Positions 14,360 to 26,322 of a stretch of DNA of 64,000 bases are shown here, piece by piece. Under the pieces are notes generated by a model. The model made no database searches. It saw only the letters and a list, made by a program, of their open reading frames with translations, and was not told where the DNA came from. Where the stretch lies: positions 106,144,410 to 106,208,409 of the forward strand of contig CM063284.1 of the NCBI GenBank assembly GCA_032173965.1, in the 5' to 3' direction. Position 1 is the first letter of the stretch. Each line of letters opens with the position of its first letter. Both the position numbers and the translations under genes were made by a program. The DNA is from Sitta carolinensis (taxonomy: Eukaryota; Chordata; Aves; Passeriformes; Sittidae).

Positions 14360-14372
14360 GCGCCATCTGGCG
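14360..14372 (-). promoter_or_regulatory. CTCF-like motif, reverse
   Basis: On the minus strand this reads CGCCAGATGGCGC, fitting the 3' half of the CTCF core (CC-AGATGGCGC) but not the leading CCA. It is opposed to the forward motif at 14,299, giving a convergent pair. Confidence 0.35.
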
Positions 14373-17300
14373 TTATTGTCGGCTTTTTCTTGAAAAGTCT
14401 GCTTATGAGACCCTGACACTGGCAACTTCCACTTTTTATGCTCTACAATAAATATACATAACTAGATACTAATATGCAGTACCATCGAGTTTTGCTGAAC
14501 AGATTAGTATTTCCCCTCCTTTTTCGTAATACTTTTGGAAAGGAGTTCAATATGCAACACACTTATCAATTCTGATTTTTAGCCAAAAACATTTAATCAG
14601 GGAAGTTTTGGCTTAAAGGCATGAATGTGCTGCCAGATGCACTCCTACTTCTGGGTGCAAGAGCGTTTCTGTGCCCTTTCCTTCACAGGTCCTTGGCTTC
14701 TCCTCCTTTAGGCTTCCTCTTGAAAACTCAATCAAACAGGTAGGACAAATCAGAGAGACTGCCATTGGAGACAAGAGCACAAAGATCAAACAAACAAAAT
14801 CACTCATCCATTCTTCCAACTCATGTCTACCGTGCTCCTCCTCACAAAAAGAAACACCAAACCAAAACAATAACAAAGGACTAGTCCTTCACCAAAATCC
14901 CTAAAGCCCAAAATGTATCTAATCATCAGTCAAGATGCTGTACAAGAATGCCAACCACCTAGTAAGACTTTTGTTAAATCTTCTCATTCCTGTCTCCATT
15001 CTTTACTTGTATGGCCTGAAATGCTTTAGTAGCAAATAACAACTTACTTCACATCCCTAGAATATTCCTTCTGGATAGAAGGGTGTATTATTTGTGCACG
15101 TAAAACTCTAGATTCTGCTTTGCCATTTCCTGGACAGCATACTACCTATGTTGAAGGAAGTATGCAACAGGTACTCATCGAGCTTCCCAAAAGCAGGCAT
15201 CTGTTTCACATTTTGAAAGATTCTTGCACTATTGTAAAGGCTGGGAGGGCAGGAGGAGGCTTCTTCTCAGTCTTGCTCATGTTGAGGCTAACAGAGAAAA
15301 TTCCTTTCCATTTCTTTAGGAGCACACAGTGGATTTTGCCTTTTGCTACCCCTCATAAATTGATGCTGTAAGAAGAAATTGCCCACAGAGTGTGACAAGG
15401 AGAAACAGCTCTGGCTATAGGAGCTGGTGGGTGATTGATGCTGGGGTAGCAGCTGACTAAACCACTCCAGACCCTCTCTACAGACAGGGCAGGGGACTCC
15501 ACCGACTCCACCTTGAAAGGCAGAATGGCTAACTTGTTCCTGGGAGTACCAGCATTGGCACACTAAAGCCAAAACTCAGATTACCTTTGTATTACTTGCC
15601 AACAATTCATTTGCCCTGTTATTATCCAACATCCCATCCCCTGGGGGCAAGGATGGAGGGGGGTGGCAGGTAAACACCAGGGCATAGAGTGGGCACTTCT
15701 GCAAACTGCCAGACCAAGCAGGTTAGCCAGGGGAATTCAGAAAGGAGTGTGAAATGGCTGACCTACCTAAAAATTAATCCTCTCACAGACATAATGAAGA
15801 CAGAATTTGCATTAGAAATTCATACAGCTGTTTGGAGAGGGGAATGTTGCCCTCAGGGACAAATCCACTCCCTAACACCCAGCCTTAGCGTCTCACTCAT
15901 GCCTGGCCAAGGTCCTCCCCCTCATGAGGAAGAATCCTGCCCCCGAGGCGCCTAAGCAACAGTGGAGCAATCCTGAGGAGGCTGCTTTATTAAATTAAAT
16001 GTCCTCGTGGGAGGATGCAATTCAGGGTTTTTTCTTTCCTTTTTTCTTTCTTTATTTTTTTTCCCCTCAAATGAAGTTCCCTTCTCAGAGAAAAGAGATT
16101 CATTTGGAGAAATGAATTCTGTGTGGCATCATTCAAATTGAACGTTGTCTCTTTGTTCCTTTTTAAAGTCAAGTTGCATAAAAAGTAATACATTTCCAAA
16201 ATCAGATTGTCTCCTCCTTCAGACCTGATAACTTACTTCAAGTTCATCATTAGGATAGTGTAATGTGGATCCATGCTTTAAGCAGGACTCTCCAGTGAAA
16301 GCAATGAGTGTTCTGCCTTCTCCCTAAATTAATAACACAACATGTCCCATAGAAAATAACTAAAAGATAAATCAAGCCAAGTTAGTTTCATTTAGGCTAA
16401 ATGCGGGAGCTTTGCTTTGAAGTAAGAACATAGCAATTTGGTCTTGTTCTGTTCTAAAAGAAATTAATTCGAGAAACATATCCTAAATAATCAAGACAGG
16501 CAAGCATTTTATATATAAGTAACAAGGACTACATGCCTGAAATACAAATGAGGATTCTTTGAAGCTTTAATATCAAATTATCCACACAAAATACTCTGCA
16601 TAAACTCTCAAATCCAATATTCCTCTTTACTTTTAATAATTACTTTTTGTTTGGTTCTTTTTTTACTTTAGTCAGTGTAACTCATTAACAACACACTCTT
16701 TTTGCCCATTTTGTACTATTCTGCTCATGCTAGACCATAAAAATAAAAGAGTTTTGTAGAAGAAGCTTAGGAGGTCTGTACTTTTGTTAAGTATGTGCTT
16801 TACTTGGTGTATCTGCACCACAAATAAACAAAAGCAGGAGGTCACATAATTGTGCCCCTGTGTGGCTCCAGTAACAGGATTTTGGACTATAGTCTACAGA
16901 GGAGTGAGCACCACAATGGTCACTTTTAGACTATATTTCAAGCTTGTGCCCTAGCATATGTTTAAGCTCAAACTTGTTTCATGTGCAAATAATTTCAATA
17001 TTAACACCCAAAAGAGAGCTTCAAACAGAGCTCTGGAGACAGACTATTGTTTAGTCCAGAATCAAACATGTTAACAAGAAGCAAAATTACACAAGGCAGT
17101 GTAGATGCCTTCTAAAAGGTTGGTATCTGCAGCAAGGATAGGTAGGCTGCTGAACTGTACTTCAGGGTCAGAACTCAGACACACAGATGAGAAAGTGCAT
17201 TTTGTTTCACTCAGCTTTCTGTCTTGTGCTCTACCCACAAGGTTAAGGAAGACGCAGCCTATGCGGCCCAAAATTTCCTGATTTTTCTAAGAAAAAATGC

Positions 17301-18590
17301 AATTTGTTAGGTAAGTGCTATTTTAATCTAATGGCCACCTCCACCTCTGCAAGATGGTTCCAATGCTGAGATTCTCTTCACAGGACAGAAAAGAAGTCAG
17401 GCTGTCAGAAGGGCTTTTCAGACTGCCTTTGTTCATTATATCTTTTCAGCTCTTGAAGGTGCTGAGCAAAGTGGCAACACCTGTTGTGAGGAGAGTGCAT
17501 CCAAAACAGACAGTGAACTTCTCTTCCTTCCAGTCTGTTGTCACTACTTGTGTTCTACTATCTTGTATTTATATTGCTTAGACATTTTACATGGGGATTT
17601 GTGTTGTTTTCATCTAAATATCTTCAAGACCTTCTGTATAGAATAACTTCACATAGAGCAACTTCACCCAGCTGAGATAGGGTGTACAAATAAAATTTTC
17701 ACTGATTGTAGACTGGAAGAATGAAGGGAGGTCACACCTCACTTACCCATGCTGTACAAAGTTCTAATTCATGTAGGTATGGCCACTGATGTAGAGTGAG
17801 CTTTAAATAACTTGTTAAGAAGAAAAATAGTATCAGAAAAATAAAAAAAAAATTACAAATTTCTTGACTCTTCAGCTTTGCTGATACCCACAACCTCTTT
17901 CTCACACCCTCCTCCAAACATAAAAGGCACCTTAAACATTCTTTGTCACGTAAAAATTCTCATTTGTGTGAGACACCAGTGACTTGTCTCACTGGCCTTT
18001 TAGGGCACAAATACCTCTTGAAGAAAAAGGTCAGATTCGTTAAGGACTTCACTCAACTCATGAATACTGGGGTATTGCAATGTAATGACTCCAGGAGATA
18101 GGTCTTCAGTCCTAGTGTTAAGGAATGTGATTTGAACCCTTGCCGGTACAGACATGTCACTGATGCTACTAAAACAAAACTTGAGCTAAATTTTGTTTCA
18201 AGTCTTTACTTGCTTGAAGTGGAAAGTTTTCTGGCAGCTGTTGTCATCATTAGCCTTGTGGCAATGTTTTTTTCTGAAGTGCCTTGTGTCTTACTGAAGC
18301 TTAACGCTTGTTAAGTTGGGAGGGGACTTTGGGTGATCTGCCAGCAGCAGACAATAAAGTGTTCTTTTCTCCTGTTGTAACAGAGTCGTAAGTTTTGGTT
18401 TACGGATAATGGCAGCTACACACAGTAAATTAAAACACACACAAAAAAGAGGAAAACATTAGGGCTTTTCTCTAAGTAGTCTATTTAGCCTATTACAGGC
18501 TCCCCTCGGGTTTTAAATACAACCATAAAAGCACTCTAATTTTTCACCATTAACTATTTTCTTTTCTTAGTAAGCTAAGAGCAGGTATTT

Positions 18591-18974
18591 TTATAGCAAT
18601 GTCCCCCCAGCTTTACAAGCCTTGAGCAGCATTACTATCACCTCCCTTTGCTGTGGGTCCCTAGAGACACAAGGAAAGGTATGATCTGGAGAACACCCTT
18701 TCTCCCTGCACAGCTCTCTGAGAAGGAGCTGAAATTCATCATCTGCTAGTATGCTGTCCTCTGATTTTGCCTTCTTACTATGGACTGCTGGGATGGATGG
18801 TGGTCTAGCTTTTAAGTATGGATCAACTACATCATCTTTATCCTTTAAACTGACACTGGGCTGTATCTCAAAGCATGCCAGGAAGCCCAGGAAAGAACCA
18901 CTGAAGGAAACCATGCAGCCCAAAGCAGACTCAAGTACATTGGTTCTATGCAATGAAGCCTCACATATGGCTTA
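18591..18974 (-). other. Unrecognised 120-codon open frame, possible relic exon
   Basis: The minus-strand frame runs from a stop at 18,972-18,974 to a stop near 18,591. Its middle and C-terminal part has a protein-like balance of charged and hydrophobic residues (for example ADDEFQLLLRELCREKGC). It has no AUG at its start; the first possible start is UUG, and the first AUG is internal. I recognise no family. A frame of this size is expected by chance at least once in 64 kb, so it may be meaningless. It could also be a decayed exon or retrocopy. Confidence 0.15.
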
Positions 18975-20355
18975 GGGAGGTCTGTCAGGGACATGGGACC
19001 CACTGCAGGACATCTGGTAATTTGTTGGTATAAAAACACCAAATACACCAGAACCACTTAACTTCACCAGCTTCTGTGCAGAGGCCCTGTATTATGTCCT
19101 GCAAGCAGATGGGGAGGGACTATATCACTCTACAGAAACACACAGAAGTCTCAGGCTGCTAGGTTCAAGTTTAGGTTCATTATTCTAAAACAGGTCCAGT
19201 GAAAGCTAATCAGATCAAGATAATTAAAAAGCAACCATGCACCTTCAGCAGAAAAAACAAGACTAGAAGTCCAAGCAAGGAGCAGCATGTTTTTGCCCAT
19301 TGGTTGTGGTTTTCCTTGTTTGCTCAAGTTACCAGAGTCCTTGAAGTTACATGGAGCAAGCATGGCCAAGTACTGGCATTGTTTTAGCAGTATGATGAAA
19401 CTGAACTGTAAACAAATCTCTAAGGTTTGTGAGATTTAACACAGAGCTCTGTGGGTAGGTCCTGGGCTGGACAAAGAGGTTACGTATGGAATTCTGTTCC
19501 TTACAGTAACTCCAGCTCTATGTCCTTTCTCCTCCTTCATATTACAGCCACAATGATGATGCACTGCAGCCTTACCCCTTTCTGCCTCACCTCCTGGAAC
19601 AGGAGCTCCTCGGGAAGCAAGTTGCTGGCAGCTGCTTGCAGGAGCACAGCCTGGCACAGCGGGGCCACTGGCGCAGAACTTCACGACTCCAGCAGCAGCA
19701 GGAGGGTGTGTGGCACTCCTGTGTCACCACAAGAGCACACACAGCAAGGTTCACTGTCCCTGCCACAGTGCAGGCAGAAAGACAGCAGGCAACAACCACT
19801 CTCTGCACGCTTAATAATTTAAAGGAGGTAATTGCCACACATAACTTAAACCTTATGGGTAATTCAGGAAAGTTGAATTAATTAACTGTCTTGGCACTTA
19901 GTCTTCATTCTACTGCTAGGATGTATTATAAAACATATAAACATCATGGAAGTGTTCTATTTTTCATGCTGTGTAACAAACTGGGGAAAATACTACCAAA
20001 TAGGAAGCCAACATATTTCTTCACAAACACTCTGCCTTAAGTAATCATCTCTTCCAGTACAGATCTGAGGCAACATCATTCCTGCTATTAGCTGTCTTCA
20101 AGTTACACAGGAATATGAATTACAGAAATAAAATTCCACTTGTATTACATCTGCCTTTCCTAAGTGGCAAGTACATATACCTTGCTCAATTTAATTCTGG
20201 AATCTCAGACCCAGCCAGAAGCCAGCTCAGTCTCCTCAAGGTCACTCACCTGGCAGTCTTTTGTCAGGTTCTTTGCACTTGAATTTTTTCCTCATTTTCT
20301 TTCATGGTATTTGTGTGTCTTTTGATTTTTCTGAATATAGAACTAGGCAACCTAA

Positions 20356-20356
<1 letters not shown>
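18975..20356. other. Intergenic DNA, no gene seen
   Basis: A moderately GC-rich stretch at 19.45-19.83 kb carries several overlapping open frames on both strands. None shows a recognisable domain or start context. No repeat family was identified. Confidence 0.45.

Positions 20357-20398
<42 letters not shown>
20357..20398 (+). repeat. A42 homopolymer tract
   Basis: Forty-two consecutive A residues. The hexamer AGGCAA occurs just before it (20,345-20,350) and again where the tract ends (20,398-20,403). That arrangement resembles a target-site duplication around an almost completely truncated retroinsertion. Confidence 0.85.
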
Positions 20399-20402
<4 letters not shown>

Positions 20403-23400
20403 ATTTTTCTTTTTTTCTTTCTAATAGGATCTAGATTTTTAAAAAATAACATTTCACACATCAGTTTTCACTTAGGTATTGAAACATCTGTCTGCCCTGA
20501 TGGAATTGCAGAGATCTCAGCTGGGCTGAGCGTCCTCTCAAAGTAAAAGTAAGGTAATAGCTGCTCAAAATTAGGCAACTGCCATGTTCTCAGTGGCAAA
20601 ACTTTATAAAGAGACCAGACTAAACAGCTCTGCCAAGAGAGATATTATGTCCTTTTGCTTTTGAAGTGTCTCTAAAGCTCAGGTTTAGAAACCAGGGCTT
20701 TCCTCTGGTGCTAGAGCTCTGTAAGCAGCAGTAGCACATGTATTTCAAACATCAGCCACTGCTGAAAGACAATGAACAAAGGGCATGCAAAAGGGAGGAA
20801 AGAACTCAGAGCCAAATTCTCTCAGGTCACATACCAGGTGAGATGACACCAGTGCAAGCTGTTCACTTGTCCAAACGAGGACCTACTGCCATCTGCCCAC
20901 ATATTTCTATCTTTCCGGCGTTGTTGCCACAGCAAGTCCTTCATTCTTTTGAAGAAAAAAAAAAAAAAAGGCCACCTGAACTATTGTACGTCTATTGATT
21001 TGGTTGATTTGCTGCCTGTGTAACTCAGAGCATCATTAATCTGATACAGAGAGCACCATTTGAAAGGCTTTGACTAAGTACAATATCAAGTGTCACCCTG
21101 GGCTTTAGAGTACAAAAAGTACAGATACCACAAACAAAAGGGCCATATTCACCCTGGTTTAACTCTTCCAGCCTCACTAGCAATTGCCATATGTGGTTAT
21201 TCTGGAGATGGATCAGAGAAAAATCTGAACCAGAATAGAAATGGGAGAAAGTTGTTTGATAAAGATGTTTTCTTGATTTCTTAAGAAGGTTGCTTGATTG
21301 ATAGCACTGAGAACGCCAGATGATTGGAAACATCCATGCTACTGTTTTTCAGATGTTGGAATTGTCTGGTTTCTGGATATCAATATGTTTATCAAAGGTA
21401 CTAATAATTTCCTTCGCATAAATAAGATTAATTTCTCTCCAGAAAATTAATATGCAGGTAGCCTCTGACCAGGACTGGTAAACTGCTTAATAAGTAGTTG
21501 GGTAACAGTAAAAACTCCTGAGAGTATGTTTAGAGAAAGCAGCGGCAGGCATTTGCTTTCACAAGAAGAAACCTTTCAAACTCAACTACACCTTGTGTTC
21601 TTGTCCAAATTCCTTCCCCTCACCTGTATTCTGGTCCATACTTCTACTGCTGTGTCAGCTATTACCCTTGCTGTTCCCATGCCCTCCTTCTCTTATTCTC
21701 AACAATTGCTGTCAGCTGCTGCCTTCTCCACAAGATTTAACTTAGAGCACACAGAGCTGCTTAACAGGCTTCAGGTCACCAGTCAAGTGCTTTGGAGTAC
21801 ACTCTGTGATCCCACATGGATTTTCAGTATGTCTCCCCTGTTTCTGCAACCCACACATACGCATACAGAAGAGGCATATTAGTTAATTATGCCAGACAAA
21901 AAAACCCAAAACAAAACAAAACAAAACCCAAACCAAAACAAAGCCTGTCATAAGCCTGAAGCAAAATAAAACTCAGCACCCTGTCCAGCCTTCCTGCTCT
22001 TGATCACTCCTGATATTACTCACCCCAGGGGCTCAGTCTCAGTCTAACCTTTATGTCATGTCTGTTGCAGACAGAAACTCCTACAGTTTTACTGAAGCTA
22101 AATATTATTTGAATTTTCAGTCATTCAAGTGTCCCTTAAAAGAAACTTTGCAAAGCAATTCAATGACTTGACTTTTGTCCTACCAATAAAATTCTTTTTA
22201 TGTTGAAAAGGGTATTTTGATCTGAATGACAGAGGCTGGGCTGGATCCTGCTTTGTTTCAAGCCAACGAGGTGGTGGAGAGCCAAGGCACACTCAACTTT
22301 CAGGTTTTTATACAGCCCAGAAACGGGTAAAATATGATCTAGAAACTTTAAATAAGGAGAGAGGAGGAAACCAAAGTAACTGTGCTCAGTTTTTAAACCA
22401 GTTCCAGTACCAGTTGAAATCAATCCCATGTGCCTTGAAATATCACTGAGACCAGAATGTCTTTTGTGTGTGTGCTACTCCTCTGGCTTACCACTGCAAA
22501 AATGTAAAAAAGAAAAAAATTATTCTCTAAATAAACTGATGTTGTTGCTGGCTGAGGTAGAGTACCTATGACAAAAAACCCCAACTTTTCTCTGCCACTG
22601 AATTATTGTTTCTCACTGACATTAAGAAAACAACCTAGAGATTAGCCATTGATAAATGGTTTCTATTTCCACAAAGGTAAGTTTCCAGTTTTACGCTGTG
22701 GTGTAGACAATCGAGCCTATGTCACATTGTCAGTAACGCGTGACAGTGGTTTCCTGTAACAAACAGGCCATGTTCCAGACTGCACATTCCAATTCCATTA
22801 ATCCTTGTTCTACTTTGTGTTTAAAATACAAGTAGCATGATTGGAAAAACAATAACGATATCATCTGAGAAGTAAGTATATAAGGGCACAGAATTCTTAG
22901 AAAACAGTATTGCTGACACTGGACTGTCCCTGGGCTTCTCGACATGTAGGGAAGATGAGATCTTGACACCCTAAGAACAGGTTAATGTAATTCAGATGTG
23001 CTAACAAAACTCAGGAACTAAGGGTTTATCCCCTGCAAGCAGAAGCTGCTGCAATGAAGAAAGGAGAAGCAACGGCTTGCTCCTGCAAAGAGCAATTGCC
23101 CCTCCTTCCACTCTGCTCTCACCCCATAATAGTCACCATTCATCTATTTTGTCGGGCTTTTACTGAGGAGCAGCTGGATAGCTGCCTGCACAGGGAATGC
23201 AGGCATTCAGACAGTAGAATCCCTGCCAGTTCAGTTTATGAATCAGGGGGGGACCCATTTCATTCCTTGGTTCTGTGTGCCCCCACAGACTAAACAGAGA
23301 CAAGTCTTTGAAGAATCCTAAAACACAAAACCTAAATTAGTGAAAGGAGAAAGCATGACTGGACAATTTCCTCATGTACCTACACTGAGATCATCCAATT

Positions 23401-23423
23401 CAGGATGAAAAATTATTTTAAGC
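20399..23423. other. Intergenic DNA, no gene seen
   Basis: Only short uninformative frames are present. A simple A/C-rich repeat of AACAAA-type units lies at 21,899-21,935. No identified mobile element. Confidence 0.5.
21899..21935. repeat. ACAAA-type simple repeat
   Basis: Irregular repetition of AAAAC units over about 37 bp. Ordinary low-complexity DNA. Confidence 0.7.
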
Positions 23424-23428
23424 ACTTC

Positions 23429-23763
23429 TGTCTTAGTTTGAAAGACAAGTGTCTGCTAGGGAAGGTAGGAGCCTCTTTTAGAATGGAGAATTTAAACTCC
23501 CTCTGAATTATTATAATTTTTAATTTAAGGGGCTCTCTGGCAAAGATATGAGGATAGGAATAACAGTTCTTTACTAGTTTGTATAACAAGGTAAATAAAA
23601 TAACGATAACTATGGCATTAACAACAAATAGAACCAGGGATTCAGTAACAGTCTTTTTGGCTGTAGGCACTTTTCTTTTTGGTGCAGTTACTGTCACAGC
23701 CAGCAAGAATGAGCAAAAGTCCAAGGGTGGTGGACAAAAAGAAAAGAAACTCAACTCCCAACA
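23429..23763 (+). mobile_element. Solo LTR of an avian endogenous retrovirus, 335 bp, with 5-bp TSD
   Basis: The element opens with TGTCTTAGTTTG and closes with CCCAACA, giving the canonical TG...CA termini. It is flanked by identical 5-bp direct repeats (acttc at 23,424-23,428 and 23,764-23,768), as left by retroviral integrase. An AATAAA-type polyadenylation signal sits near the middle. The opening block resembles LTRs that are common in songbird genomes. No internal gag, pol or env sequence and no second LTR adjoin it, so this is a solo LTR formed by recombination between two LTRs. Family name not assigned. Confidence 0.75.
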
Positions 23764-23768
23764 ACTTC

Positions 23769-24733
23769 CTTAATGAAATTACAATCCCTTAATTTCTAAC
23801 AAGGGAGCCTGCTTTCATGGTAGCAGAGCTTAGATCAATACCTTAGATGTGTTTTAACACTTTATGTTTTTGTTTCACTGCTTTTTAAAGCATAACTCAA
23901 GTATGAGTGCCTGATATTTGTTCTTAGAACTAATTATATTCCTGTATTTGCTTGAATACAAGCCAGAAAGTAATGAACAACAGGCCTGAGTGTCAGAAAA
24001 ATATATATGACCAAAGGTACAAATACACTATTCACTATTCTATACATCCTTTAAATTGCTGGGGTGGGTAAAAGTGTTCTCCCATTTAGCTCACATATTT
24101 TCATTTACTGAATTAAAAAAACATTTGTGGTCAGTATTCTTTGCTTTCTCTTAGGTTGCTAGTTGCTGCCATTTTACAGAGCATACTGTCTGGTCCTGAC
24201 TGTGTATGAGTCAGCGCAGTTTTAAGAAGGTAGGTGGAGAATTAGTGTTTGGGCCAGGTGAGGAGAGTGATAGTTGTTTCCCAGACAGTTTTGACTAGAA
24301 GTAGTTTATTAGGGAGCATGGAGTGGGTGTCCTCAGAAATGCAGTTGTGATAATTCCAGAGAGTACATCAGAATGATTTTTCTAGGTGTTGTGCCCAGGA
24401 AATAATGGTTTCACCACTGGGTTCTGATTTTGCATTTCTAGATGGTTACATAAGAAAAACACCTTTTGATTTGCAAACAGAAACACTCAAGGCCTCCACA
24501 CTGTATGAATAAGTCACTTTTCTTAACTCTAGATCCAATTCCCATCATTTTACTTTTAAAAAAACATCTGTTAAAACATTTATTAGACCACACTGCAAGA
24601 ACCTGCACAAAGGATGATTAGGACAATTCCTTTTAGATAACTGAATTACACAGCACCCAATTAAATTACACACTTTAACTGTACAAGCACCAATTTAGAG
24701 GATGCTCCAGGTCAGCCTTACTGACTTTGCTGC
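23769..24733. other. Spacer between two LTR insertions
   Basis: AT-rich DNA with no gene and no identified repeat. Confidence 0.5.
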
Positions 24734-26322
24734 TGTTGAGGTTTCAATTTGAAACCAGGCAGAAACACCCATTTTGTTTTGGTTTAATTTTGCCAATTTC
24801 AAAGGTTCTAATCAAGAGCAAAGCAGGCTTAAGCTTAAAAGTAATAAGACTTTATTAACTAACACTAAAAGAAAGAAAAAAAACAAGAACAAGAATGGAA
24901 CCTTCAAAACACTCCTCCTCCCTCCCCACAACCCTTTTTTTCCTCTTAACCAACAATGTAAAGACAACAACACTCAGTAATCTCAGTCAGTTTTTCACCT
25001 CTACGAATAGTCTTTCTTTAGTTCATTTAGAGAGAAAAGTATTCTTTGCTAATGCTATGGAAAGCTTCTTACAAGAAAAGAATTCTTGTGGCTTCATTTT
25101 TCTCACAAACCACAGGTGCCCGAGATCTGCCTTTGTGAAGTCTTTCCCATCTTTCACAGTTTATCTTTACAACTGTGCTCTCGGTCCATAGTAGCTTATT
25201 GGGGTGCATTTTTCTAAGGATGTGCCATTCTAGCATCCTTTCACTCATCTCTGGGAACAGAAGTCTTCCTCTTTTATACCTGGGGCCTAGGTTTCTCATC
25301 AAACTTCTAACACTGGTGCCTCTGCTCATGATTGTGGCTAGAACGCTATCACCCCCCCAAAGCATTTCATGAACTTACTGGGGAAAACCCAAAGTCTGAT
25401 ATATCAAGTATGTCTGTACCATAGCTTCACAAAAGAATTTTACAGCCTAAGCTTAAGACAAACTTTTCAAAATCCCTTCAATCTAAAATCTAACTCTTTT
25501 CTTACCGACTTCAATTTCATGTAGTTGTTCTTACAAAGTTTCACCTCTCTTTTTTTTTTTCTTAGCCTAAGAGAGAATTAGTGTTCGTCCAGTACAAAGT
25601 TTTGTAACGCTGAGAAAAAAAAAGTCAATTTCGTCCAAGTCTTGTATCAGAAACAAGCTCTCTCTCTGCGGCTTTGTGCTGGCCACGTGCTCTTTCTGCC
25701 GACTCCATGTGAGCTGTGCCAGCTGCTCTCAGTCTGGTCAGGGCTGCTCCTGGCTTCCGGGCCACCTTTAGCATGGACCATGGGGGCCACTGGTGCTGCT
25801 GCCCATGCACAGCTCCTTTGGTGCCCATCCAGGTGCTGCTGCCCATGCACAGCTCCTTTGGTGCCCATACAAGTGCTGTCCCCATGCACAGCTCCTTTGG
25901 TGCCCGTACAGGTGCTGTCCCCATGCTCAGCCGCTCCCGATGCCCACACAGCCTCAGGCCAGCGTGGTTTGGTGGTTTGACTGGAACAAAAGATTTGGAA
26001 GTTCTGCCGGCTCCTTTGCCACTCCCGGGACGGGCCCGGTGGGTTCCTCGGGGAGGGCTCGGCAGCCGCTCCCATCCCTCCAGGAGCGGAGAATCCCGGC
26101 CGGGCCGAGCAGGCCCAGTCGCCCCCGGCCCGCTGCCGCCTCCCCCCACCCTGGGCAGGGCAGAGAGGGCAGAGGTGTGTGCTCTGACAGCCAGAAGGAA
26201 AGAGACCTTCCCGGGCTTCATTCAAAGGGAATAAGAACAAGAAAATGCTTTCCCATTGGTCCAATAAAATGCCAATCTCAAACCTAGCCAGCTCACTTCC
26301 TTGGGCAGGTCAAACTAGGACA
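24734..26322 (-). mobile_element. Long LTR of an endogenous retrovirus, minus strand (boundaries approximate)
   Basis: Read on the minus strand, the segment begins at 26,322 with TGTCCTAGTTTGACC, a start typical of avian LTRs. It continues through a GC-rich U3 containing a 40-bp minisatellite, has a TATAAAAG box at 25,271-25,278 and an AATAAA signal at 24,851-24,856, and may end in CCTCAACA at about 24,734. The order U3, TATA box, R with poly(A) signal, U5 is what an LTR should show. A clean target-site duplication was not found: gctgc on the left against accgc on the right differ at two positions. No retroviral coding region is recognisable within it. The open frames of up to 205 codons inside the U3 are by-products of the repeat and GC content. 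Confidence 0.55.
25793..25951. repeat. 39-40 bp minisatellite, about 3.5-4 copies, in the LTR U3
   Basis: Copies start at 25,793, 25,833, 25,873 and 25,912. The shared core includes ccatgcacagctcctttggt, and the fourth copy is more diverged. A unit of this size repeated in a U3 region is a common site for enhancer duplication in retroviral LTRs. Confidence 0.8.

Larger units (their letters stand above)
13587..18590. other. Intergenic DNA with a CTCF-like motif pair
   Basis: No gene is supported. The segment 14,250-14,375 is locally GC-rich and contains two opposed CTCF-like words listed separately. A non-repetitive segment around 15.6-16.0 kb could be conserved, but nothing in it is recognisable. 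Confidence 0.4.

Noticed and set aside
20264..20546. Frames with poly-Phe or poly-Lys
   Set aside because: By-product of the A42 tract.
25625..26264. Overlapping open frames of up to 205 codons on both strands
   Set aside because: They lie in the GC-rich, tandemly repeated U3 of an LTR, where stop codons are rare. No retroviral protein motif is present.
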